Shown: positions 25,952-33,306 of the stretch, piece after piece | Layout of the letters: every line of letters begins with the position of its first letter | Numbering within the stretch: position 1 is the first letter of the stretch | Origin: Clostridia bacterium | GTDB taxonomy: Bacteria; Bacillota; Clostridia; Christensenellales; Aristaeellaceae | NCBI GenBank assembly: GCA_017395065.1 | Contig: JAFPWH010000046.1 | Coordinates: 1 to 64,000, forward strand | Length of the DNA stretch: 64,000 nt | Direction: 5' to 3' | The notes under the pieces: model-generated | Database searches by the model: none | Told to the model about the DNA's origin: nothing | Seen by the model: the letters and a program-made list of their open reading frames with translations, nothing else | Translations under genes and position numbers: made by a program

Positions 25952-27205
25952 ATGAGTGAGTTTTTACGCATCCGCGGGGGAATCCCTCTGAACGGAGATG
26001 TCAGCGTCAGCGGCAGCAAAAACGCCGCCGTGGCGATTATTCCCGCCGCGCTTCTGGGCTCTACGCCCAGCACCATTGAGAACCTGCCGGACATCGACGA
26101 CGTATACTGCTACAGGGACATCCTGAAGTATCTGGGCGCAAAGGTCGATTTCAAACACGGCGTCATGCGCATAGACCCGCGGGGCGTAAACAAAAACGAG
26201 CTTCCGATCGAGCTGGTGAGCCGCATGCGCGCGTCCTACTATCTCGTTCCCACGCTGATGGGCAGGCTCGGCAGCGCGCACGTGCCCATGCCGGGCGGCT
26301 GCGACATCGGCAACAGGCCCATCGACCAGACCGTCAAGGGTCTGACGTCTCTCGGCGCCAAGGTGGACACCGCGGGCGGCGTGATTTCGGCCGTGCGTGG
26401 CGAAGCCTTCGGCGGCAACGAGGTGTTTCTGGCCATGCCCTCCGTGGGCGCGACCATCAACACGATGCTCGCCGCGGTCAGCGCGCCGGGCAGGACCACG
26501 ATCCACAACGCTGCGAAGGAACCGCACATCGTAGACACCGCGAACTTCCTCTCGTCCATGGGCGCGCGCGTAAAGGGCGCGGGCACCGACGTCATCAGGA
26601 TCGACGGGGGAAGGCCGCTGAGCGGCTCCAACTACACGATTATTCCGGACCAGATCGAAACCGGCACGCTGATGATCGCCGCCGCTGCCACCCGGGGCGA
26701 CGTCACGATCCACGGCACGATCCCCACACACATGGAGTCGCTGACCGCAAAGCTGCTCGAAATGGGCGTGTACGTGACCGACGAAGACGACGTCATCCGC
26801 GTGAGGGCCACCGGCACGCTGCGCCCCGTGACGCTGAAGACGCAGGTCTACCCGGGCTTCCCGACAGACCTTCAGCAGCCCCTGACCGCGATGCTCACGC
26901 AGGCCTGGGGCACCAGCTACGTGACAGAGACCATCTTTGAAAACCGCTTCCGCTATGTGGACGAATTAAGGCGCATGGGCGCGGACATCAAGATCTTCGA
27001 GCGCACCGCCGTCGTTCAGGGCGTGGAGAGGCTGCGCGCCGCCACGATCACCGCCACGGACCTTCGCGCCGGTGCCGCGATGATCGTCGCTGCCCTCATG
27101 GCCGAAGGCGAAAGCAAGGTCGGCGGCATACAGTACATCATGCGCGGCTACGAGCACATCGACGAAAAACTCAGGTCCCTCGGGGGAGAGGTAGAGTTCA
27201 TTTAA
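25952..27205 (+). CDS. murA: UDP-N-acetylglucosamine 1-carboxyvinyltransferase
   Basis: Transfers enolpyruvate from PEP to UDP-GlcNAc, the committed step of peptidoglycan synthesis, in the cytosol. 417 residues, full length. Lys22-Asn23 sit in SGSKNAA and bind UDP-GlcNAc. The reactive, fosfomycin-sensitive cysteine is Cys117 in MPGGCDIGNRPID. The C-terminal GYEHIDEKL block is normal. Firmicutes often carry two copies (MurA/MurZ); which one this is cannot be told. It is a single-gene unit with its own promoter and terminator. Confidence 0.95.
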   Translation: MSEFLRIRGGIPLNGDVSVSGSKNAAVAIIPAALLGSTPSTIENLPDIDDVYCYRDILKYLGAKVDFKHGVMRIDPRGVNKNELPIELVSRMRASYYLVPTLMGRLGSAHVPMPGGCDIGNRPIDQTVKGLTSLGAKVDTAGGVISAVRGEAFGGNEVFLAMPSVGATINTMLAAVSAPGRTTIHNAAKEPHIVDTANFLSSMGARVKGAGTDVIRIDGGRPLSGSNYTIIPDQIETGTLMIAAAATRGDVTIHGTIPTHMESLTAKLLEMGVYVTDEDDVIRVRATGTLRPVTLKTQVYPGFPTDLQQPLTAMLTQAWGTSYVTETIFENRFRYVDELRRMGADIKIFERTAVVQGVERLRAATITATDLRAGAAMIVAALMAEGESKVGGIQYIMRGYEHIDEKLRSLGGEVEFI

Positions 27206-27244
27206 GCCGATTTTTGAGCGACCATCGATCCTTCAGATAAAACA

Positions 27245-27274
27245 AAACCGACCGGCGAGAATACCGGTCGGTTT
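27245..27274. terminator. Bidirectional terminator of murA and rplA
   Basis: AAACCGACCGG (27245-27255) pairs with CCGGTCGGTTT (27264-27274), with A-rich and T-rich flanks. It lies between the convergent murA and rplA genes. Confidence 0.9.
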
Positions 27275-27297
27275 GCTTTTGCAAGTGTGCGCTTTTC

Positions 27298-27984
27298 TCA
27301 GAACTTCAGGCTGTTGAGCTTGATGCCGGGGCCCATCGTGCTGGAAATGACCGCGCTCTTGATGTAGGTACCCTTGGCGGCGGCGGGCTTGGCCTTGATG
27401 ATGGCCTCCATGAGGGTACGCAGGTTTTCGGTCAGCTTCTCCTCGGTGAAGGAAGCCTTGCCCAGGGGGCAGTGGATGATGGCGGTCTTGTCGAGACGGT
27501 ACTCGACCTTACCGGCTTTGGTCTCGGTGATGGCCTTGGTGACGTCCTGCGTGACGGTGCCGGTCTTGGGGTTCGGCATCAGGCCCTTGGGGCCCAGAAC
27601 CTTACCTAAACGACCGACCAGACCCATCATGTCGGGGGTGGCGATACAAACGTCGAAACCGAACCAGCCGCCCTGGATCTTGGCGATCATGTCTTCGGCG
27701 CCCACGAAATCAGCGCCTGCAGCTGTGGCCTCGTCGGCCTTGGGACCCTTGGTGATGACCAGAACGGTCTTGGTCTTGCCGGTGCCGTTGGGCAGAACCA
27801 CGGTGCCGCGGACCTGCTGATCTGCGTGACGGGGGTCTACGCCCAGACGCACGCTGATCTCGATGGTCTCATCGAACTTGGCCTTGGCGGTCTGCTTTAC
27901 GAGGGAAATGGCCTCTTCGGGGTCGTACTGCTTTTGACGATCGATCAGCTTAAAGCTGTCGGAATACTTTTTTCCGCTTTTCAT
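27298..27984 (-). CDS. rplA: 50S ribosomal protein L1
   Basis: 228 residues, the normal L1 length. Binds 23S rRNA at the L1 stalk and usually represses its own operon. Typical segments are [39 protein letters not shown] and [25 protein letters not shown] (quoted in part). It ends the rpmG-secE-nusG-rplK-rplA unit. In most Firmicutes rplJ and rplL follow, but here the next gene is convergent murA. Confidence 0.97.
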   Translation of the reverse strand: MKSGKKYSDSFKLIDRQKQYDPEEAISLVKQTAKAKFDETIEISVRLGVDPRHADQQVRGTVVLPNGTGKTKTVLVITKGPKADEATAAGADFVGAEDMIAKIQGGWFGFDVCIATPDMMGLVGRLGKVLGPKGLMPNPKTGTVTQDVTKAITETKAGKVEYRLDKTAIIHCPLGKASFTEEKLTENLRTLMEAIIKAKPAAAKGTYIKSAVISSTMGPGIKLNSLKF

Positions 27985-28045
27985 TATCTATTTCCTCCCT
28001 GTGGTACAAACGGCGCTATGTCCTCCCACGGTTTTGGTGTTATGC

Positions 28046-28471
28046 TCAGTCGTCTACGATAACACCCATGCTGCGGGCGGTACCGGCCACCATGCTCATG
28101 GCCGCTTCCACGCTTGCCGCGTTTAAGTCGGGCATCTTGAGCTCGGCGATCTCTCTGACCTGGGCCTTGGAAATGTGAGCAACCTTGTCCTTGTTGGGAC
28201 GACCGCTGGCGGTCTCGATGCCGCAGGCCTTCTTGATGAGAACGGCGGCAGGGGGCGTCTTGCAGATGAAGGTGAAGGACCTGTCCTGATAGACGGTGAT
28301 GACTACCGGGATGACCAGACCTACCTGCTTTGCGGTGCGATCGTTGAATTCCTTGCAGAATCCGGGGATGTTCACGCCGTGCTGACCGAGCGCCGGACCG
28401 ATAGGCGGTGCGGGGGTTGCTTTGCCGGCGTTTACCTGCAGCTTGATGAGCGCGGTAACTTTTTTCGCCAT
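28046..28471 (-). CDS. rplK: 50S ribosomal protein L11
   Basis: 141 residues from ATG 28471, with GAGGAGG eight bases upstream; the longer open frame is not used. Begins [20 protein letters not shown], with the [15 protein letters not shown] block. L11 binds the GTPase-associated centre of 23S rRNA and is the site of thiopeptide action and of stringent-response sensing. Confidence 0.97.
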   Translation of the reverse strand: MAKKVTALIKLQVNAGKATPAPPIGPALGQHGVNIPGFCKEFNDRTAKQVGLVIPVVITVYQDRSFTFICKTPPAAVLIKKACGIETASGRPNKDKVAHISKAQVREIAELKMPDLNAASVEAAMSMVAGTARSMGVIVDD

Positions 28472-28567
28472 AAGGGTTTCCTCCTCAATGTAATGTGGTG
28501 GTAGCGGAGCTTCATGCCCCTCCCACTTCCTGAAAGCCCGTGGGCTTGCAAGCAAATCAGTTGAAGC

Positions 28568-29107
28568 TTACGCTTCGGTTTTCTCCACGCGGACCACGTC
28601 GTCCAGCTCCAGGTCGACGTTCGTGGCGCGGTTTAACATCTCGACCACGACGCAGACCTTCTTGGTGTCCATGTCGATGGAGCTCACCTTGCCGGTGAAG
28701 TTTTCGAAGATGCCGTTCAGTATGCGCACGTCGTCGCCCACCTGCACGTCGAGACGCGTCACGGGGATGCTGGCCATGAGCTCGGCATAGTCCTCGTCCG
28801 AGAGGGGAGAGGGCTTGTTGCCGGTGCCCACGAAGCCGGTCACGCCGCGCGTGTTGCGCACGATGTACCAGCTTTCGTTGGTCATGATCATGCGCACGAG
28901 CACGTAGCCGGGCATGCGCTTGCGCTGCGTCACATGGCTTTTGCCGTTCTTGATCTCCAGGACCTCTTCTACGGGGATCTCCACCTGCGTGATCAGGTCC
29001 TGCATGCCGTTGTTTTCGACGGTCTTTTCAAGATTGGCCTTGACCCTGTTCTCGTAGCCTGAATAGGTATGTACCACATACCATTTCATGGACGCATTAT
29101 CCGCCAT
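28568..29107 (-). CDS. nusG: Transcription elongation/antitermination factor NusG
   Basis: 179 residues. The NGN domain starts at KWYVVHTYSGYENRV, with the PGYVLVRM block near 70. The C-terminal KOW motif is VGDDVRILNGIFENFTGKVSS. The first six residues (MADNAS) before KWYV are a short extension, so translation could also start at the ATG of residue 7. The start lies one base after the secE stop. NusG couples RNA polymerase with Rho or ribosomes. Confidence 0.97.
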   Translation of the reverse strand: MADNASMKWYVVHTYSGYENRVKANLEKTVENNGMQDLITQVEIPVEEVLEIKNGKSHVTQRKRMPGYVLVRMIMTNESWYIVRNTRGVTGFVGTGNKPSPLSDEDYAELMASIPVTRLDVQVGDDVRILNGIFENFTGKVSSIDMDTKKVCVVVEMLNRATNVDLELDDVVRVEKTEA

Positions 29108-29108
29108 G

Positions 29109-29417
29109 TCAGCTACCCTTAGTGCCGGTGATGAGCTTGATGAGCGAGCCGGCGCCGAAGTCGAACAGGCCGATGATCACACCCATGATGATCAAAAACG
29201 CCAGAACAACCAAAGAGTAGTTGATCAGCGCGCTCTTGGTGGGCCAGGTGACCTTCTTGAGCTCATGGTACATATTGTAGAACGCCTTGCCGATGCGCTT
29301 GAACAGGCGGGTGAAAAAGTTGCCTTCCTTGTTGTCGGCCTTCTTCTTGCTGTCCTGCGCGGGGGCGCTGCTTGCAGGCTTCTTGTCGACCTGCTGATTG
29401 TTGCTGGCTGCTGCCAT
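29109..29417 (-). CDS. secE: Preprotein translocase subunit SecE
   Basis: 102 residues. The hydrophilic, Lys/Ala/Gln-rich N-terminal half is followed by the amphipathic helix and hallmark YHELKKVTWPTK, then a single membrane helix (YSLVVLAFLIIMGVIIGLF). Start set at ATG 29417, ten bases after AAAGGA; an upstream in-frame GTG touches that site. Part of the SecYEG channel, in the classic place before nusG. Confidence 0.95.
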   Translation of the reverse strand: MAAASNNQQVDKKPASSAPAQDSKKKADNKEGNFFTRLFKRIGKAFYNMYHELKKVTWPTKSALINYSLVVLAFLIIMGVIIGLFDFGAGSLIKLITGTKGS

Positions 29418-29459
29418 GCGGTTCACATCCTTTGCAAAAAATGGGCGAGCCTGCCTTGC

Positions 29460-29621
29460 TTACTTGGCTTCTTTGTGAGAAGTATGCTTTTTGCAGAAAC
29501 GGCAGTACTTGTTCATCTCGAGACGATCGGGATCGTTCTTCTTGTTCTTGATGGTGTTGTAGTTGCGCTGCTTGCACTCGGAGCACGCCAGAACAACCTT
29601 GACTCTCTTATCCGATGCCAT
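29460..29621 (-). CDS. rpmG: 50S ribosomal protein L33
   Basis: 53-residue protein translated by hand from ATG 29621, beginning [16 protein letters not shown] and ending [14 protein letters not shown]. Two zinc-binding CxxC pairs are present (13/16 and 40/43), so this is the zinc-containing (C+) form. AGGAGG lies nine bases upstream. First gene of the secE-nusG-rplK-rplA operon, as in many Firmicutes. Confidence 0.95.
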   Translation of the reverse strand: MASDKRVKVVLACSECKQRNYNTIKNKKNDPDRLEMNKYCRFCKKHTSHKEAK

Positions 29622-29720
29622 GCCGACACCTCCTATAATAAAGTATATGGACGCCCGCTTCTACGTGAGGGGCGCTTTCTTCCACAACAAAAGCAACCCA
29701 TACTATGGGCAGACTTGAAT

Positions 29721-29749
29721 ATTATATACAAGGAACGGGATAAATGCAA
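29721..29749 (-). promoter_or_regulatory. Promoter of the rpmG-rplA operon
   Basis: On the minus strand TTGCAT (29749-29744), 17-bp spacer, TATAAT (29726-29721), leaving a leader of about 95 bases before rpmG. Confidence 0.8.
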
Positions 29750-29792
29750 GCCCTGACACGAAAATTTACATGATTTGGGGCGATTTTCTGCG

Positions 29793-30857
29793 TTAAGCCT
29801 TTATTGATTCGTAGAAAACAGACCGAAGTCTTGGATACAGCACCGTTTCGTCCGCATTCAGCACGTTGGTGAAGAACACGAGGCATGCGTCGAGATCGAA
29901 ATCCAACAGGCAGTACGCGCCCGCCGCGCCGCCCCAGCCGTAATCGCGCGTCCCTTCGGACGCAAGCGGTACGCGGACGCCGCAGCCGTAGCCGTAGCCT
30001 TTCGTCTGTGGCCAGTTAAAATCCGGGCGCGAGGAAACAGTCAGGGAATCGGCCTTCATCAGCGCAAGGCTCTTTTCTTTCAGCAGCTTTCCGCCCATCA
30101 ACGCGTTCAGAAAGTTTTCGTAATCCTTTGCTGTGGTAACGAGCCCGGCGCCGCCGCTGTCGTAGGCGCTGTGCGGGGCGTAGGTAAGGTCGAGGGGCGC
30201 GCTCTCGTACGTTCCTAATGCGGCTCTGTAGACCGGAACGATCTGCGAATAATCCGTGACCTCGGAAAGAAAGCGGCTGTCCGTCATGCCGCAGGGCTTG
30301 AAAATGTATTTCGAAAACGCGCGCCTAAGGGGCAGCCGGTAGACTTCCTCGAGCACTGCGCCGAGCACCTCGTAGCAAAGGCCGTAGAGCCAATGCTCAC
30401 CCGGTTCGAACAAAAGAGGCTTTTCAGCCAGGGAAGAGATGGCTCTGCGCGTGGGGGATGCGCCCAGCAAAGCCATGTCGCTTCCGAAGCCCGCGCTCAT
30501 CGTCAGCAGACGGTACACCGTGACTGCGTTTTTCGCCGGCGCGATGTGAAGGCCGCTTTCGTCCCGTATGAGCACTTTTATTTCCCGAAATTCCGGCAGG
30601 TACGTGCAAAGCGGCGCGTCCGGGTCCAAAAGCCCCTTCTCCCAGGCCATCAGTGCAAGGCACGCAGTCAGCGGTTTGGTCATCGAATAGGCGCTGAAAA
30701 CCTCGTCTCCGCGCATTTCGATCTGATTTTCCGCGTCGCTCATGCCGGCGCTTACGGCAAATACATTCTTTCCGTGCACCGAAACGCGCGCGCATGCGCC
30801 GGGCAGCATCTCGTCCGTGAAAGCGCCGACGGCTTTCGAAAGCGCCCCGAAGTTCAT
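29793..30857 (-). CDS. Serine hydrolase, class C beta-lactamase-like
   Basis: 354 residues with no signal peptide, hence probably cytosolic. The catalytic SxxK motif is Ser-Met-Thr-Lys in FSAYSMTKPLTA near residue 60. The tyrosine motif is in WLYGLCYEVLG near 155, and HSAYDSGGAGLVTTAKD near 230 follows the family pattern. The family includes esterases and D-aminopeptidases as well as beta-lactamases, so substrate is open. Its ATG overlaps the stop of the PHP phosphatase gene (ATGA), giving translational coupling. Confidence 0.85.
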   Translation of the reverse strand: MNFGALSKAVGAFTDEMLPGACARVSVHGKNVFAVSAGMSDAENQIEMRGDEVFSAYSMTKPLTACLALMAWEKGLLDPDAPLCTYLPEFREIKVLIRDESGLHIAPAKNAVTVYRLLTMSAGFGSDMALLGASPTRRAISSLAEKPLLFEPGEHWLYGLCYEVLGAVLEEVYRLPLRRAFSKYIFKPCGMTDSRFLSEVTDYSQIVPVYRAALGTYESAPLDLTYAPHSAYDSGGAGLVTTAKDYENFLNALMGGKLLKEKSLALMKADSLTVSSRPDFNWPQTKGYGYGCGVRVPLASEGTRDYGWGGAAGAYCLLDFDLDACLVFFTNVLNADETVLYPRLRSVFYESIKA

Positions 30858-31675
30858 ACGAGGCGCCTTGTTTCCAGAAGACTTTCGCCCGTGCCCAGCA
30901 CCGTGTACTCGCCGTATCCGGCAAGACGCATCAGCTTTTCCGCTTCGCCGAAAGCCCCGTCGAGCAAGAGGCTGTTGTGGCAGTCCGAAGAGACCGTGAC
31001 CTTGCCGCCCAGAGAGCGCCAGTATTTGAGCAGGTCGAGCGTGGGGTAGGGGCTTAACTGGCCCGAACGCACCATGCCGCCGGTGTTGATCTCCATAAGG
31101 TCGCAGCAGGCGATCATCCTGCGCATGGCGGCCTTGCCGGGCTCGAGCAGCGCGTCCTCATCGAACCAGTGCCGCTTCGTGTTGTTTTTGCGGATCAGGT
31201 CGAAATGCGCGATCAGCGTGGGCTTTTGCCGCTCGATCGCGGCGGCGTAATCGTCGAAATACCGTTTGATCGCCCTGTTCCAGTCGCCCCCGAAACGGGT
31301 GCTTACGTAGCTTTCGAGCGCGTCGGGATCTCCGTCGATGGCGGCATAACGCCCGTCTTCGTCGGTAAAATAGTGGCTCGCGCCGATGAAATAGTCCAGC
31401 CCTTCGCCGGTCTCGGGCGAAACGCGGTCGATCTCCAGACCGACCCAAATGCGTATCTTGCCCGCGTACTCCCTTTGCAGGCCCCTGATCTCGTTCAGAT
31501 ACTTTTCGCGGTTTTCGAACGACAGGCCGCAGAACGAGTCGATGCCGGGCTGATAGGCGTGCTCGCTGAAGCCCAGCGATTCGAAGCCGAGTTTAAGCGC
31601 CCTTTCCACTGTCTCGCGCGCGGGGCTTTTTCCGTCCACATAGTCGGAATGCGTGTGAGGATTCGATCTTATCAT
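30854..31675 (-). CDS. Histidinol-phosphatase, PHP family (HisK/HisJ-like)
   Basis: 273 residues from ATG 31675. Motifs are NPHTHSDYVDG at the start, FSEHAYQPG near 40, GLEIDRV near 82, LIAHFDLIRK near 155, and SSDCHN near 230. These provide the metal-binding His and Asp residues. The family hydrolyses L-histidinol phosphate in histidine synthesis. No other his genes are nearby and it is coupled to a serine hydrolase, so a different phosphoester substrate is possible. Confidence 0.8.
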   Translation of the reverse strand: MIRSNPHTHSDYVDGKSPARETVERALKLGFESLGFSEHAYQPGIDSFCGLSFENREKYLNEIRGLQREYAGKIRIWVGLEIDRVSPETGEGLDYFIGASHYFTDEDGRYAAIDGDPDALESYVSTRFGGDWNRAIKRYFDDYAAAIERQKPTLIAHFDLIRKNNTKRHWFDEDALLEPGKAAMRRMIACCDLMEINTGGMVRSGQLSPYPTLDLLKYWRSLGGKVTVSSDCHNSLLLDGAFGEAEKLMRLAGYGEYTVLGTGESLLETRRLV

Positions 31676-31687
31676 GCTTATTTTACC

Positions 31688-31731
31688 CAAAAACACCTGC
31701 GGCGGGCGGCAGGAGCCGCTTCGCCGCAGGT
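31688..31731 (-). terminator. Terminator of the small P-loop gene
   Basis: ACCTGCGGCG (31695-31704) pairs with CGCCGCAGGT (31722-31731), followed on the minus strand by GTTTTTGGG. Confidence 0.8.
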
Positions 31732-31741
31732 CGTTTCGCTA

Positions 31742-32164
31742 TCAGATCACGTACTGCTTCACATATTCCGGCAGCAGGTCCGTGTCGCAGCTCACGTTGA
31801 GGATGAACGTGCAGCCGCTATGTTTGGAGAGCGCGTCGAGCTTTTCGAAGAAAGCTTCCGTCTCATTCAGGGGGGTCTGCTTGATGAGCTTCAAAAACGC
31901 GTCCACGCAGATCAGCGTGATGTCGAAGTTCACGGCGAGCATTCCGCTGAGGAAGCCCAGGAACACGTCCGCATTGGAGTCCCGCACACCGCCGAATTCG
32001 CCCGCGTCCACAAAGCGTATCTCGTGGCGCAGATCGTACATGTAGCGCTTGTCGTCGTCGATGAACACGATGTGCCCGTGCTCCTGCTTGAGGGCTTCGT
32101 TCGCGATGTCGATCAGCCGCTTGGTCTTGCCGCTGCCCTTGTTGCCGGCGATCACCTGAATCAT
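31742..32164 (-). CDS. Small P-loop ATP-binding protein of unknown role
   Basis: 140 residues, cytosolic. Walker A is AGNKGSGKTKRL (residues 6-17). A likely Walker B is ITLICVDAF near 83, and HIVFIDDDKRYMYDL follows strand two. No DNA-binding or sensor domain is seen. It resembles the short ATPases found alone in Clostridia and sometimes labelled twitching-motility-like, without evidence for that role. Expressed from its own promoter (32206-32234) with a GGAG site nine bases upstream. Confidence 0.7.
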   Translation of the reverse strand: MIQVIAGNKGSGKTKRLIDIANEALKQEHGHIVFIDDDKRYMYDLRHEIRFVDAGEFGGVRDSNADVFLGFLSGMLAVNFDITLICVDAFLKLIKQTPLNETEAFFEKLDALSKHSGCTFILNVSCDTDLLPEYVKQYVI

Positions 32165-32205
32165 ATGAAATCACTCCAATCGTGCATTATTTGTGCTCTG
32201 AACCT

Positions 32206-32234
32206 ATTATAACCCGTCCCGGCAAAAAAAGCAA
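32206..32234 (-). promoter_or_regulatory. Promoter of the P-loop gene
   Basis: On the minus strand TTGCTT (32234-32229), 17-bp spacer, TATAAT (32211-32206). Confidence 0.7.
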
Positions 32235-32300
32235 GTGTAAAAACCGAACGGATTTTCCCGGCGCATGCAAAAGTATTTTTGCGCGTTTCCCGTAAACCTC

Positions 32301-32329
32301 TTGAAAAAGGCGCCCGTTTCGTGTAAAAT
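32301..32329 (+). promoter_or_regulatory. Promoter of the SDR dehydrogenase gene
   Basis: TTGAAA (32301-32306), 17-bp spacer, TAAAAT (32324-32329). Back-to-back with the P-loop gene promoter. Confidence 0.65.
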
Positions 32330-32361
32330 ACGAACATACAATGTATTTTGGGAGGTTTGTC

Positions 32362-33162
32362 ATGATACTGGATACTTTCTGCCTCAAAGGAAAAATCGCC
32401 TGGATCACCGGCGCGAGCTACGGCATCGGCTTTGCCATCGCGACCGCCTTTCACGAGGCCGGCGCGACGATCGTCTTTAACGACATCAATCAGGAGCTGG
32501 TCGACAAGGGCTTAAACAGCTACCGCGAGGCCGGCATCCCCGCGCACGGCTACGTCTGCGACGTGACGAACGAAGACGCGGTTCAGGCGCTGGTAAAGCA
32601 GGTCAAGGACGAGGTCGGCGTGATCGACATCCTCGTCAACAACGCGGGCATCATCCGCCGCATCCCCATGTGTGAGATGAGCGCCGCCGAATTCAGAAAG
32701 GTCATCGACGTCGACTTGAACGCCCCCTTCATCTGCGCCAAGGCCGTCATTCCCTATATGATCGAAAAAGGCCACGGCAAGATCATCAACATCTGCTCCA
32801 TGATGAGCGAGCTGGGCCGCGAGACCGTGAGCGCCTACGCGGCGGCCAAGGGCGGTCTCAAGATGCTCACCCGCAACATCTGCTCCGAGTACGGCGAAAA
32901 GAACATCCAGTGCAACGGCATCGGCCCCGGCTACATCGCCACGCCCCAGACCGCGCCCCTGCGGGAGCGCCAGGCCGACGGCAGCCGCCATCCCTTCGAC
33001 CAGTTCATCGTGGCCAAGACCCCCGCGGCCCGCTGGGGCACGACCGAGGACCTGAAGGGCCCCGCCGTGTTCCTGGCCTCCGACGCCAGCAACTTCGTAA
33101 ACGGCCACATCCTCTACGTGGACGGCGGCATCCTCGCCTACATCGGAAAGCAGCCGCAATAA
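32362..33162 (+). CDS. SDR oxidoreductase, gluconate 5-dehydrogenase-like
   Basis: 266 residues from ATG 32362 after GGGAGG. Cofactor motif is TGASYGIG (near 19) and the structural motif is NNAGII. The catalytic Ser is in ICSMMSE and the Tyr/Lys pair in YAAAKGG. The blocks NAGIIRRIPM and GPGYIATPQTAPLRE are typical of gluconate 5-dehydrogenase and 2-deoxy-gluconate/uronate dehydrogenases (IdnO/KduD type). It would interconvert a keto-sugar acid and its hydroxy form, consistent with pectin or uronate use, but the exact substrate is not fixed by sequence. Confidence 0.85.
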   Translation: MILDTFCLKGKIAWITGASYGIGFAIATAFHEAGATIVFNDINQELVDKGLNSYREAGIPAHGYVCDVTNEDAVQALVKQVKDEVGVIDILVNNAGIIRRIPMCEMSAAEFRKVIDVDLNAPFICAKAVIPYMIEKGHGKIINICSMMSELGRETVSAYAAAKGGLKMLTRNICSEYGEKNIQCNGIGPGYIATPQTAPLRERQADGSRHPFDQFIVAKTPAARWGTTEDLKGPAVFLASDASNFVNGHILYVDGGILAYIGKQPQ

Positions 33163-33180
33163 GCCCGTGCAAGGGCCTTC

Positions 33181-33218
33181 GGAGCATGTCCTCTTTCGGG
33201 ATATGCTCTGTTTTTTTT
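33181..33218 (+). terminator. Terminator of the SDR gene
   Basis: GAGCATGTCC (33182-33191) pairs with GGATATGCTC (33199-33208) with one mismatch, then eight T at 33211-33218. Confidence 0.85.
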
Positions 33219-33257
33219 GTTCGCGAAGGCGCGATCTGCCTTTCTCGGGTGCCCCTC

Positions 33258-33286
33258 TTGTGAAATAAGCGCGTTTGGTGTATAAT
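33258..33286 (+). promoter_or_regulatory. Promoter of the Tet-like/Rae1 fusion operon
   Basis: TTGTGA (33258-33263), 17-bp spacer, TATAAT (33281-33286), only 21 bases before the ATG. The leader is therefore very short and leaves no room for the attenuator leader found upstream of tet(M). Confidence 0.75.
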
Positions 33287-33306
33287 GAACGCAAATGGAG
33301 GCGCTT

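Noticed and set aside
31742-32164. Naming the P-loop protein PilT or a motility ATPase
   Set aside because: Only a Walker A and a weak Walker B are visible. It is far too short and has no pilus genes nearby.
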